Assembly: GCA_963930655.1 (NCBI GenBank) | Contig: OZ005605.1 | Coordinates: 13,027,501 to 13,091,500 of the forward strand | Length of the DNA stretch: 64,000 bases | Reading direction: 5' to 3' | From: Myrica gale | Lineage: Eukaryota; Streptophyta; Magnoliopsida; Fagales; Myricaceae | In this document: piece after piece, positions 24,221-35,100 of the stretch | Layout: every line of letters begins with the position of its first letter | How positions within the stretch are numbered: position 1 is the first letter of the stretch | The notes under the pieces: generated by a model | The model's database searches: none | Seen by the model: the letters and a program-made list of their open reading frames with translations, nothing else | Told to the model about the DNA's origin: nothing | Position numbers and translations under genes: made by a program

Positions 24221-24415
24221 GGTTGTGTTTGTATTGAAAAATTTTTGGTATTGGGTTTTGTGTTGGTATTGGGTTTAGTGAAAAAGTGAAGAGAGAAGTA
24301 ATTTTTTATATTTTTTAAAAAATTTTATATTTTTTATAGGAGAGAGAGATTATATTGTAATATTTTATTGTAAGTTGGTGAAAAATATTGTGATATTTTT
24401 GGTGCAAACGCACCC
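24221..24415. mobile_element. MITE family A copy 1 (195 bp)
   Basis: Ends GGTTGTGTTTGTA and GCAAACGCACCC are inverted copies with small differences. CTA flanks both sides (24218-24220, 24416-24418). The interior matches the reverse complement of the element at 33819-34014, including the CTCTCTTCACTTTTTCAC block. Non-coding. Confidence 0.8.
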
Positions 24416-24534
24416 CTAAACTAACTCTAAACATCTACATTCATCAAAATGTAGTGATTATTCAACTTGTCTAGCATATTACAATCAAAATATATAAACG
24501 AAAAACAAATGATAAAAACTTACAAAAAAAACAC

Positions 24535-24894
24535 AGTTTAATCGGTTAAAATCGCGATTAAAATAATTACCTGACGCGTGTAGATGCTAGAAACGAAGAA
24601 TTCCATGGTAGAAAATGAGAATGCGATATTGAGACTTTTTGTGAGAGTTTGAGAGTTTGTTTTTTGGCGGAAATTTTTAGTCAAATTTGTTGTAGTATAA
24701 TTGACATGGTAAAAAAACAAAGTTTAATCGGTTAAAATCGCGATTAAAATAATTACCTGACGCGTGTAGATGCTAGAAATGAAGAATTCCATGGTAGAAA
24801 ATGAGAATGCGATATTGAGACTTTTTGTGAGAGTTTGAGAGTTTGTTTTTTGGTGGAAATTTTCAGTCAAATTTGTTGTAGTGTAATTGACATG
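24535..24894. repeat. 186-bp tandem duplication, two copies
   Basis: Units start at 24535 and 24721 with AGTTTAATCGGTTAAAATCG. They differ at only a handful of positions (for example CGAAG/TGAAG and GGCGG/GGTGG). The high identity indicates a recent duplication. No gene is evident. Confidence 0.9.
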
Positions 24895-25087
24895 TATATG
24901 AGTTTTTAAGTTTCCCTATTATTCTTTATCTTTATGTGTTTTTTTTTTAATTTTCTTCCTCGTTTTGGCCAAGAAGCAACCTAGCTAGAGCACTGTGGCC
25001 ATGAGAATTGACCCCTCATATATACACATATTCTCCAAGCTATCCCGTGGCTTGTTGACTCCTTCAAATATTCCCCTCACAGGCAAT

Positions 25088-25798
25088 ATGAGACCAAAGT
25101 TCTTGTTGGCAGCAACCTTCTTATTACTCATCTCTGCCTTCGTATCCTTTAACCGAAGGCTTTGCTCAACTCATGGGGTTCCCAGAAAACATTCACATGA
25201 GGCCGAGTGACAGGAACTCCATTAGAGGCCCCATGATAGCAAGGCTTACAAGCATGCTTGACAAGGCCTTAGGTGTGGAGAGACTTGCTCATACATTCCT
25301 TTGGGCAACTTGTCGTGGTCAATGCCCTCATTCATAATTAACCACAGACACGAGCATCGGCATGGCTTAACAAAGGCATATGGAAATTTAATGCTAGATG
25401 ATTCAGGAGGGTTGAAGAAGCACAATGAAGGTGCCACTACAAGATCATCATTCGTGGCAGCCCAACCAAAGGTGCATTGGGAGCTGATGCAAGGAGATTC
25501 CTGGAGCTTAGTGGAGCACATTAATAACACCATCTCATGGCCACCAGCCACGATAGTGCAACCAATAGTGCATGGGGATTTGATTCAAGGAAGATCTCGA
25601 GGCCAAGTGGAGTTAATTGGTAGGACTACCACACGACCACTGGACAAGGCGGCACACGGAGAAGTGCATAGGAGGTTGGTCTCAAAAGACTCAGGAAGAC
25701 TTAGGGATCATTTTGAAATAACCACTCTACAAGATGGTGGAGCGGCAGCGGAACACGACAGGGGCAACCACCATAAGTGGCTAGGAGGTGCCATATAA
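25088..25798 (+). pseudogene. Secreted-looking ORF with four ~32-residue repeats, broken by two stops
   Basis: I do not recognise this family. The frame opens at 25088 with a basic start and hydrophobic core (MRPKFLLAATFLLLISAF) that looks like a signal peptide. It is closed by a TGA at 25208-25210. The same frame has two further stops near 25223 and 25259 and then stays open to 25798. The open part has four imperfect modules of about 32 residues. Each has a pattern L-(M/I/V)-x-x-D/R-S near its start (LMLDDSGG, LMQGDSWS, LIQGRSRG, LVSKDSGR) and a TT or TI about nine residues later. The modules are separated by about 96 bp at DNA level. It could be a decayed precursor-type gene or retroelement debris. 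A frame with stops argues against a functional product unless introns remove them. Confidence 0.4.
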
Positions 25799-26344
25799 CG
25801 GAAACAACATATGGGATCCCTATATGGCCGAATCCCCTTATTTTAGGGGAGTTATCTTATTACTTTTGATTCTAAAAAATTACCATGTTGGTGAGAGTCA
25901 ATTAAGGAAACAATATTGGTCCCTATTTGAAAAGATTGATCCTTGGTTGACATTAGAAGATTTTAGAGCATGTGGCAATTAGGGTTAGCTCCTTATATGG
26001 AAGCTTATGGCAGGCCACATGTGCTAAATAAATGGACAATCAATCTTTGATTGTTTTGTTCTTTATTTGGCTAGTTTTGAGGAAAAAGGCAAGATCTCTC
26101 CAAGATCTTTCATTTCTAACCTCAATAGGATCCTAGTTGATTGATTGTGTGGAAATCAAGCCTCTTCCTCTACAAGGAAAAACCCTTGCCGCCCAAGCCC
26201 ATGGGGTAGTATAAATAAACCTTTATGACACCCATTGTAAGACATCCATTGAATATTTATCAAATTGAACAGAAGTCTCCAATGGTGCTTTTTGGCCTTT
26301 GTGCATTTATCTTTGGTGTTCGGGTTAGGCCTGACACTTGGGCT
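25799..26344. other. LTR-like sequence, probably Ty3 debris
   Basis: A TATA-like GTATAAATAA lies near 26208, with LTR-leader style sequence after it. No matching second LTR was found in the same orientation. This adjoins the left arm of the inverted repeat. Confidence 0.4.
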
Positions 26345-27072
26345 AGCTTGGGTGCTATAGTTGATGTGAACCCGCATGATTGAAAAGCCTTGAACCCATG
26401 AAAAATTTGAAAAAAACCCAAGAAGACCAACAAATCAAGCCAAGAAACAAATCTTGACCTGTTGAAATCTTGTTTCAAGAACCAAGATTATAGTTATAAT
26501 CTTGACCCATTGAAATCTTGCTTCAAGAACCAAGATTGAAGTTGGAACACCACAAGGAAGAATCCTTGATAAGTTCTTTAGTTCACTCAAGAACTAGATG
26601 AGAAACTCTTTCTCAGAGAAAATTATACTAGCTTTTTTTTATGTCTCAAAAACAATACATAGAATCTCCTAAATATAGGAGGAGGTTTCAACAAGTCCTT
26701 TATTTCTAAGCAATGTGGGACAACATGGACTAGCCCCTAAGTGAATAGTAACCCTTAAACTAAAACTATCTCCATAATTTAAAAGCAATAACCCAACAAA
26801 TTAAAAAAGCCCAACAAGCCCAGAAATATGAAACCTAAACATTAGGTTGTGCCTCCCTTTGTAGCTTATATCACATTAAGTAGGATTGGTTATTCTTCTT
26901 GTGATCCCATCTTGAACGGTGAAGTCTTGTTCAGTAATGGCATACTTGGTCCAAGTAGATTGCATCAATCCTCGCATAGCTTACTTAATCTTCTTTGTTC
27001 TTGATCTTGTGATTGGCCCTTCTGAAACTTACAATGGATCTATGAGACTTTGTCCACCTTGGTGCCCATCAG
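26345..27072 (-). repeat. Left arm of a large inverted repeat (retroelement end)
   Basis: The reverse complement matches 28476-29226 over about 0.73 kb at roughly 85-90% by eye. Shared blocks include CACATTGCTTAGAAATAA and AACTAAAGAA. The arm reads as a degraded gag start followed by leader/LTR sequence of a Ty3-type element. Confidence 0.85.
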
Positions 27073-28475
27073 TAACAGTCCCTAGCACATTCTTAAGGGG
27101 TTAGAAGATAACAATTTTATCTTTTGGTTCCCGGTACAGACTCAGGCATCCAAGACCCAATTACCCACTTAACACAAGTCAATAACACATTGCTTATGCA
27201 AATATTTGTCAGTTCAAGTGTCTGAGATTTATTGTTTCACTTTCACTCCGAACAATATTTTTTTTCAATTGGGTCAAGTCTATTCGAGTCTAATGCTTCG
27301 CCCCACTTACATTTGAGCAGTAAGGACCAGCTCAAAAAAGAACAAGAACTATCATAGTTGAGTTGATATTGAAATATTATATATATTATGTAACAACATG
27401 TATAAATAAGTATGAGAACTATGAAAAAACAAAAAGAGGCTTAAATCTTATATTTACCCACAAAGGGCTTATTTACTGATCCCATCCACAAAGTTTTATC
27501 TCTCTCCTCCACATATTATTCCCATTCCTATGGGGGCGTTTGTTTCCCAATTATTCCACCCCTCAATATTTCCAAACAATCATAAAATAATTTTTCTCCT
27601 CATTAAATTATAAAATAATATTATATTATTCAATTAAATCTTCTCTCTCCTCACTTTTCCATAAAATATTATACTTTTTCACAAACCCCTATACCCAAAA
27701 TTTCCAAAACCCCAATATTTCCACAAACAAACACCACCTATATATCTTCGAGCATTTCCAATATTTCACCTTGCTCACTCAACCTCATACCCATTAATCC
27801 ACTTCCCCTCAAATTAGCCAATTTAGTATGATTAGGCCTTCATGATGTTGAAAGTAAGCTTAAGAAAAAGCATTTCGCATCGAAGGAGAGGCAATAACCC
27901 ATTCCAATATCTTCCCTCTTCTTGATTAATACATTGACACCCAATATTCACCCGGCCCTTGGACTCGGTGATAGGGACCCCGGCCTAGACCCCTCACCAA
28001 TGCCTATCTCCCTAACAAGTAAGGACTTGTGAGTACTCCTATACTCCCCAAACCTCAAATTGATACTCCTTGGCCAACCAAGTAAGGAACTCAAGAGCAA
28101 TATAGCTCAAGTATCAGATTAAAAATAAAGAAAGAAATTTTTGGTATTTTGAATTTACCGAAAGATAAATTAAAAGAAATATGGTTGGAAGGTGGATGAA
28201 AAGATAGATACGCAAGCCTGAGCTCGAATGGGCTAACACCCGAAACAAACCTAGAACTCGATTGTGGAATAAAGACGGCTTAACCTAATGATGAACCTCT
28301 AACAAAGTAGATGAGATGTCAGACATAACCCCGAGCACCAAACCTCCTCTGCTAGCCCAAACTTCCAGGCCTAACCCCAGTCGCCGATTGCCCCCAACTT
28401 GACGAGCCTAACCAAGTGCAAGTTAAGTTTAACAAGTGTGAATAGTGTTAGGCCTAACCCCAAGCACTATTGATG
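27073..28475. other. Spacer between inverted repeat arms
   Basis: About 1.4 kb of non-coding sequence holding one MITE (27533-27738). It includes GC-richer stretches near 27950-28010 and 28330-28400. No gene is visible. Confidence 0.5.
27533..27738. mobile_element. MITE-like element (~206 bp)
   Basis: Ends GGGGCGTTTGTTT and AAACAAACACCACC are inverted near-copies. The interior is AT-rich and non-coding, with CTCTCCTCACTTTTCC resembling family A. The target duplication is not clear. Confidence 0.55.
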
Positions 28476-29226
28476 GGCGCGCACCAAGGTGGACAGAGTC
28501 TCAGAGATCCATTGCAAGTTCCAGAAGAGTCAATCACAATATCAAGAGCAAAGAATATTAAAGAAGCTATGCAAGGATTGGTGCAATCTACTTGGACCGA
28601 GTATGCCAATTTACTGTACAAGACTCCACCGTTCAAGATGAGATCACAAGAAGAAGAATCAATCATACTTCATGTGATACAAGCTACAGAGGGAGGCACA
28701 ACCTAATGTTTTGGACCTAATGTTTAGGATTCCTATTTGTGGGCTTGTTGGACTTATTTAATTTGTTGGGTGATTGCTTTTAATTTTGGAGATAGTTTTT
28801 GTTTGAGAGTTTTGTGTTACTGTTCAAGTGGGTACTGTTCACTTAGGGGCTAATCCATATTGTCCCACATTGCTTAGAAATAAGAGACTTGTTCAAACTT
28901 CCTACTACATTTAGGAGCTTCTATGTATTACTTTGAGACATCAAAAAAGTTAAGTATAATTTTGTCTGAGAAAGAGTTTCTCTTCTAGTTCTTGAGTGAA
29001 CTAAAGAATTTATCAAAGATTCTTGGTTGTGGTGTTCTAACTTCAATCTTGGTTCTTGAAGCTAGATTTCAACGCGTCAAGATTAACTATAATCTTGGTT
29101 CTTGGAACAAGATTTCAACGGGTCAAGATTTGTTCCTTGGCTTGATTTGTTGGTGTTCTTGTGTTTTTATTCAAATTGTCCCTGAGTTCAAGAGGTTTCA
29201 ATCCTGTGGGTTCACATAAGTTATAG
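28476..29226 (+). repeat. Right arm of the large inverted repeat
   Basis: Inverted copy of 26345-27072. At its left end it keeps a readable Gag start: 28482-28706 encodes SRAKNIKEAMQGLVQSTW and EEESIILHVIQATEGG, then TAA. This is the N-terminal pattern of plant Ty3 Gag proteins. The rest is leader/LTR-like DNA. Confidence 0.85.
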
Positions 29227-29981
29227 GGCCATAACAATATGATTATGTAACTAACTCTATTGTTGTTTTTCTCTCCCAGTTGCCCTTGGATATATATTCG
29301 TGTGTTTCGGAGGGAAAAGACATTTCGACTTAACAATCTTTTTCAAACGTTTTATATGGATAACATCTGTAAGAGAAAAGATTGTGAAGTCGAAATGGAC
29401 TGATCCGAACTGGAAATATGTAGGAAATTAAAAGGAAACAGTAAGTTTGTTGACTTATTTATTTCGTACTTGAATTTCTCTTCTGAAGTTGAAGATAACT
29501 GATGGAGCACGGCACGCAAGGGGACAGGACTAGCCAATTCTATCGAACAACCGACGGAAAATATTTGATGAAATTTCAGATCCATTGACTGGGCAAATAA
29601 ATGTATGTCATGCGCCTCCAAGCATTTTAAAGCAGCTTCATAGAGAAAAAGTCCCAATACATTCATATATTATCCACAAATCCATTGCTTCTTCAGAAGA
29701 CTTATATGTCCGTGATCCTTTCCTTCTCCACTAGATGTGTGACAGACAATGAGCAAAATTTGACCAACCAGTCGTGCAGTTTGAGATATGATCGAGTACT
29801 CATCAACTTGAGGAATATAAGTCAAACAAAAAATCTTAAATTGTCAACTGCCAGGCAATTTGCGCTCTTCTAGATCATAATGTTGGAATTTTCTGTGTTT
29901 TGATCGATTTAGTTTTCACGTGGGTAAACTAAACCCTCACGTCTCTGAGTCTTCAACAAGCAACCAGCACCAAATTAACAT
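29227..29981. other. Upstream region of the broken BBE-like gene
   Basis: AT-rich, with short ORFs only. No transposon ends were recognised. Confidence 0.45.
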
Positions 29982-29988
29982 TATATAT
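29982..29988 (+). promoter_or_regulatory. TATA-like box of the truncated BBE-like gene
   Basis: TATATAT in the context CATTATATATTATGG lies 43 bp before the ATG at 30031. This spacing would leave only a short 5' UTR. Confidence 0.4.
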
Positions 29989-30030
29989 TATGGGCTCCTA
30001 TACTGTCCGAGCGAAGAAATGTAAACAAGC

Positions 30031-30567
30031 ATGAAGTCTGCAATCTCTTCAACGTTTCTGTTTGTTTTCCCCCTTGTTTTCTCATTTTGGTGTGCAACTT
30101 CGGTTCATACGCATGAAAATTTTCTTCAGTGCCTGACAGACCTCCAGTCTGACAACTCCACCTCAATTTCCAAAGTCATTTACACCCCAGCCAACTCCTC
30201 GTATATGTCTGTCCTGCAATTCTCGCTACAAAACCCCAGGTTCTCAACGCCTGCTACCCCGAAACCCCTGGTCATTGTCACCCCATTGCACGCCTCCCAC
30301 ATTCAAGAAGCCATTATTTGCTCCCAAAAACATGGCATGCAAATAAGAGTTAGAAGCGGCGGTCATGACTATGAGGGTCTTTCTTATGTTTCTGATGTGC
30401 CATTTGTAATAATTGATCTGATAAATCTTCGATCAATCAGTGTTGATGCAGAGAGTAGGACAGCATGGGTTCAAGCTGGTGCAACTATCGGCGAAGTATA
30501 CTATAGGGTTGCCGAGAAAAGCCAAAATCTTGGCTTTGCGGCTGGTCTATGCTTGACTCTTGGTTGA
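30031..30567 (+). pseudogene. Berberine bridge enzyme-like oxidase, 5' third only
   Basis: 178 residues match the N terminus of secreted BBE-like FAD oxidases. There is a signal peptide (FLFVFPLVFSFWCATS), YTPANSSYMSVLQ, and the FAD-histidine motif RSGGHDYEG with His112. The next hallmark, CPTVGxGGH, reads CLTLG and then TGA. Cys174 is present, but the sequence after 30567 no longer resembles the family. The substrate domain and C terminus (about 350 residues) are missing. It is related to the intact gene at 54824 (similar intronless layout and motifs). The break coincides with the start of SEC10-derived sequence on the other strand, so a rearrangement rather than simple decay is likely. Confidence 0.88.
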
Positions 30568-30943
30568 CTGGTTGAAGAGGCTGATAAGAACAAGGAACAC
30601 TTTGGCTGCAGCCATAAAATCCTCTGTTTTTCCCCGGTTCAAGATCCTATACATACTCTGTCAATTTGGCCAGATGACTGTACTTTTCAACAGTCTGCTG
30701 TCTCACCGTAATTTCACAAAGAGGCTGAATTGGTTTTTTCTCATGCTTCCATTAAAGTCCCTTCCAACAAAATTACCCTAAGGCTTTTGAAAATGGATAT
30801 TTGCTTTATCTCAAATGGCCCAACCATTAATTATTGCAACGAAACTTGGCAGAGAACTGCATCATGTTTATGCGAATCGATAAGAAGTTGGCTCATGAAA
30901 ACTTATGATAATACAGCTCTATGGATGAGTAAGGCCATCTTAC
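30568..30943. other. Unassigned junction sequence between BBE and SEC10 pieces
   Basis: This continues directly from the BBE break and runs up to the donor site of the last SEC10 exon seen. It may be SEC10 intron sequence. Short plus-strand ORFs look partly coding by composition but I do not recognise them. Confidence 0.4.
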
Positions 30944-31554
30944 GCAATTTTTGTGCAATCGAAGCAGCTTCAGCGACACGACTGTCATCAGAAAATAAAG
31001 GTGAAAGTTCCATTAGGTCTCCTAGGCTGCTATTGAACTCCATCAAGTACTGCAGGGATTAAGTTAATAACAAGGAGTTAGGCATCCTAAACAAAGGGTA
31101 TCATAAATTGAATCACTAATTGAGAATACCTTTATGAGCTCTATTGTTTGACTAACAGTTTCTCTCTCACTATCTGCACTCTGACAAGAAAATGCCATAC
31201 AAATGAAAAGAGAACCGAATAAAGTTTCAACGTAGATGGTGATCATATTATATTTACCACGAGTATCAAAAGCATATGCCAACTTTACCTGCAAATGATC
31301 TCCTATCTTTGCAGCAGTCTGACCAACACTTGAAATACAGGAATCTAACCTAGCAAAGCTGTCAAACAACCCATCTGCCCCTTTCTCCAACTGAAAAACA
31401 AACCAAGATGCATGCATCTATCGGATGCAACTCTATTTTCAGATTCAATTCACAAAAAAATTTATGCCTTTAAAGTAACCTCAGCAAGTGTATTTCGGTG
31501 TCTTGAATCTTGCACAGTCACCTCCTTCTTGAGATTGTAGAGTCTTCCGTCAAT
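30944..31554 (-). pseudogene. SEC10: Exocyst subunit SEC10 gene fragment, four consecutive exons
   Basis: SEC10 is a core subunit of the exocyst, which tethers secretory vesicles to the plasma membrane. On the minus strand four adjacent exons of the N-terminal half are readable with GT-AG borders. 31554-31480 encodes IDGRLYNLKKEVTVQDS. 31390-31289 encodes EKGADGLFDSFARLD and KIGDHLQ. 31180-31130 encodes SADSERETVSQTIELIK. 31049-30944 encodes YLMEFNSSLGDLMELSP and VAEAASIAQKL. These are contiguous in the protein (about 100 of ~830 residues). No frameshift was seen in the exons, but earlier and later exons are absent from the neighbourhood. It is a duplicated genomic fragment with introns retained, not a retrocopy. 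Confidence 0.9.
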
Positions 31555-31834
31555 CTTCAACCAGCATGAAGAGCGGAATTAGAAACAAAATGTCTGTAAC
31601 TGTTCTCTTCGAGCAATTAGCACAAGTTATCTTGATAATGACAAACCAACCTACCCATGGATTCGTCCATGGGGCCGTTTACCTTCTATAGCTCGTCTAG
31701 TAGCCCCTACCCCTCAGCCGCGCCCACCTGTGGTTCGACTAGAAATGAAAAATTATTTATTCAAAACAAGAAAAAACAAAATAATCATGTTGACAAAACA
31801 ACAATAAGTTGACATGCAAGGGAAGGGTTATTAA
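31555..31834. other. Junction region with a perfect TTCG hairpin
   Basis: CCCATGGA (31654-31661), TTCG and TCCATGGG (31666-31673) make an 8-bp perfect stem with a tetraloop. No gene is visible. Confidence 0.5.
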
Positions 31835-32167
31835 TGTTGGGGAATTGTTACCAGTAACAAATTCCAGCGATGCGTGCTCCAGTGAAACTCAGTCTACATC
31901 TCCTGTCAAATGTTGAATTTGTGGTTTTGGTAGTTGGGAAAGAACAGAGTAAGAGAGAAGGCAGCGAGACGTAAGAAATGTGAAGAATGAATTACTTAAC
32001 TTTACTGATGATAGTACACATCTTTTATACACGTAAAGACTGCAAACGGAATAACGAATTCTATGTCCAGCTCACCATCGACTGAACTAACAAACTTTAC
32101 TTCTAGAATAGCAGAAGAATAACATAGTAATAAAGTTTCTAGAAGATCGTAGAAGTAAAACTTCTAA
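31835..32167 (-). repeat. 3' LTR of copia element 1
   Basis: Assigned because it directly follows the polypurine tract and ends CCCCAACA in element orientation, with a TATAAAAG box inside (minus strand near 32030). No second copy exists here, so the boundaries are approximate. Confidence 0.65.
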
Positions 32168-32176
32168 TATGCCCCC

Positions 32177-35100
32177 TCAAGATGGACAAAAGAGATCATG
32201 AGTGTTCATCTTGGATAGTAGGAAGTGAAACTGATCAGAGGCAAGAGCTTTCGTAAAGAAATCAGTCAATTGGTGGTGTGAGCGAATATGTAAAAGACGA
32301 AGCAACCCAAACTGAATTTTCTCCCAAATGAGATGACAATCTAATTCAATATGCTTAGTTCTTTCGTGAAATATGGGATTAGCTGCTATATGGAGGGCAA
32401 CTTGATTATCAAAGAAAAGCAAAGCTGGTTGATCATGACTAATCTATAAATTAGCAAGTAAAAACTTAAGCCAAGTCAATTCACAAGCTATGGAAGCCAT
32501 GGCCCGATGTTCTGCCTCGACAAATGAACAGGAAAATGTAGTTTGTTTCTTTGATTTACATGCAATTAGAGAATCTCCAAGGAACACACAAAAGCCAGTA
32601 AGAGATCTTCGGGTATCGACACAACCAGCCCAATCACTATCAGTGAAAGCCTTGAGATGAAGTGGAGTATGAGCAGAATAAAAAAGTCCTTTTCCAGAAG
32701 ATTTCTTCAGATATTTGAGAACTCGATGGGTAGCATCCATATGAGATCGGTGAGGCTTGTCCATGAATTGAGTAAGTAACTGAAGAGCATAAGAGATATC
32801 AGGCCTTGTGATGGTAAGATAAAGTAGTCGGCGTACTAGTCTCCTATAGACACTAGGATCAGATAAGGGAGAGCCAACATCACAAATTAATTTGACATTA
32901 TGTTCAGTAGGTGTGTTGACAGATTTTGCACCAATAAATCCAGAGTCATTCAATATATCCAAGACAAACTTTCGCTGATAGATGCTTAAACCAGAAGCTG
33001 AGTGTGCAACTTCCAAGCCAAGGAAGTATTTAAAAGCACCAAGATCTTTAATCTTGAATTTGAGATCAATGATTGCCTTAAACTCATTGATTATCATAAA
33101 CCAATAATGCTATGAATGAAGTACCAATATTCTTGGTGAACAATGTATAGTCGGCCTTTGACCGGACAAAACCACTTGCCAAAAGAAAGTCTGAAAATTT
33201 AAGAAACTATTGTCTAGAGGCCTGCTTTAATCCATACAAGGACTTATTTAGTTGACAAATCCGATTCTCCCCTTCTTGATTGAATCCTGGTGGCAACCGC
33301 ATGTAAATTTCTTCATGGAGATCTTCATGAAGAAAGACATTATTCACATCTAGTTGCTGAATATGCCATTGTTTAGATGCAGCAACAAAAAGTAAAAGTT
33401 GAACCGTAGTGAGTTTTGCCACCGGAGAAAAGTCTTAAAATAGTCTAACCCCTCCTTTTGTGTATAGCCCTTAGCCACAAGTCGTGCCTTATACCTCTCA
33501 ATGGAACCATTCGCATGAAATTTAAGCTCATATACCCACTTACAATCAATGGGTTCATGACCAGGAGGCAAGACACATACAGTCGAGGTGTTATTTAACT
33601 CTAAGGCTTAGGTTGTGCACTCACATTAAGAACATAAGCACGATGGGAAGGAAAAATATTATCATAAGAAAGGCAAGATGATAAAGGATATGCAGAACCA
33701 ACAATATGGGAATCTGTGGGTTTTGGCAAAACTGATTTGGCTGTAGAATTAAGAGCAAGCTGACAGTGATAGTTTTCCAAGTAAGATGACGTTTTTCGAG
33801 TCATAGAATATTTTCTAAGGGTGCGTTTGCATGAAAAATTTTACAAAATTTTTCACCCTCTCACAATAAAATACTACAATATAATCTCTCTCTCCCATCA
33901 AATCATAACTTTTCACTACAAAAATATAAACAATTATCTCTCTCTTCACTTTTTCACTAAACCCAATACAAAAAATTTTAACAACACAAAAATTTTACTA
34001 ACACAAACCCACCCTGAGTAAAGGTAAAGTAGGACAAGAAGTAGAATTCTTAGTATGCAAAGTAGGCGAATCTGCAAATGTGGATGAAGAAGAAAAATCA
34101 GCAGATGGGGGATATGTTGAAAATTTGTAGAATCTATGGACAAAGTAGAATCAGAAAATGGTACCTGAATAGCAAAAGGTATTGGTGAATTTGAAGATGA
34201 ATGAGAAATAGAAAAATCAGGAGTTTGAGACGTGGGAAAAGCAGAAAACTCGGGTATGTCAGTAATAACAGTGGGAAGGACAACATTAACTGTAATGGAA
34301 GATATGGGCAGATGTGTAAAGGGGAAATAGCCTTCATGAAAAACAATATTTCTGGAAATAGAAAATTGTTTAGAATGGAGATTGAAAACTTTGTATCCTT
34401 TGATTCAACATGGGTAACCAACAAAGACACAAGGAGATGCCGGGGATCAAATTTATGCCTATTCCTAGTAAGTGTGGAGACATAGCAAAGGCACCCGAAT
34501 GCCTTAAGATGATTATAGTCAGGTTTGACATTGAACAACATTTCAAAGGGGGACTTGTTGCCAAGTAAAGGAGATGACAGTCGGTTTATGAGGTAAGTGG
34601 CAAACAAAATACAATCTGACCAGAAAGTAAGAGGGAGATTAGACTGAAATCTGATAGACCTAGCAACATTGAGCAAGTGTTGAAGTTTTCTTTCAACACA
34701 TCCATTTTGTTGCGGAGTGGCAATGCAAGAATGTTGGTGTATAACACCTTTAGAAGGAAAGTAAGCATGGAAACTAAATTCAGTGCCAAAATCAGTTCTA
34801 ATGGCTTTGATTTTAGTATTGAATTGAGTTTCAACTAGCTGGCAAAATGAAACAAGATGAAGTTGAGTTTGATGCTTAGTTTGAAGCAAATAAACCCAAG
34901 TACAGCGGGTATAATCATCAACTATAGTAAGAAATAAACGAAAACCATTGTGATCATGGACTGAAAAAGGCCCCCAAAGATCACAATGAATGAGTTCAAA
35001 AGCACAAGTTGATTTAGATTTGGAAAGAGGAAATGGCAGTTTGCGTTGTTTGGCCAGTGGACAAACAGTACAATGATTAAAATTGGAGCTACGAATATCA

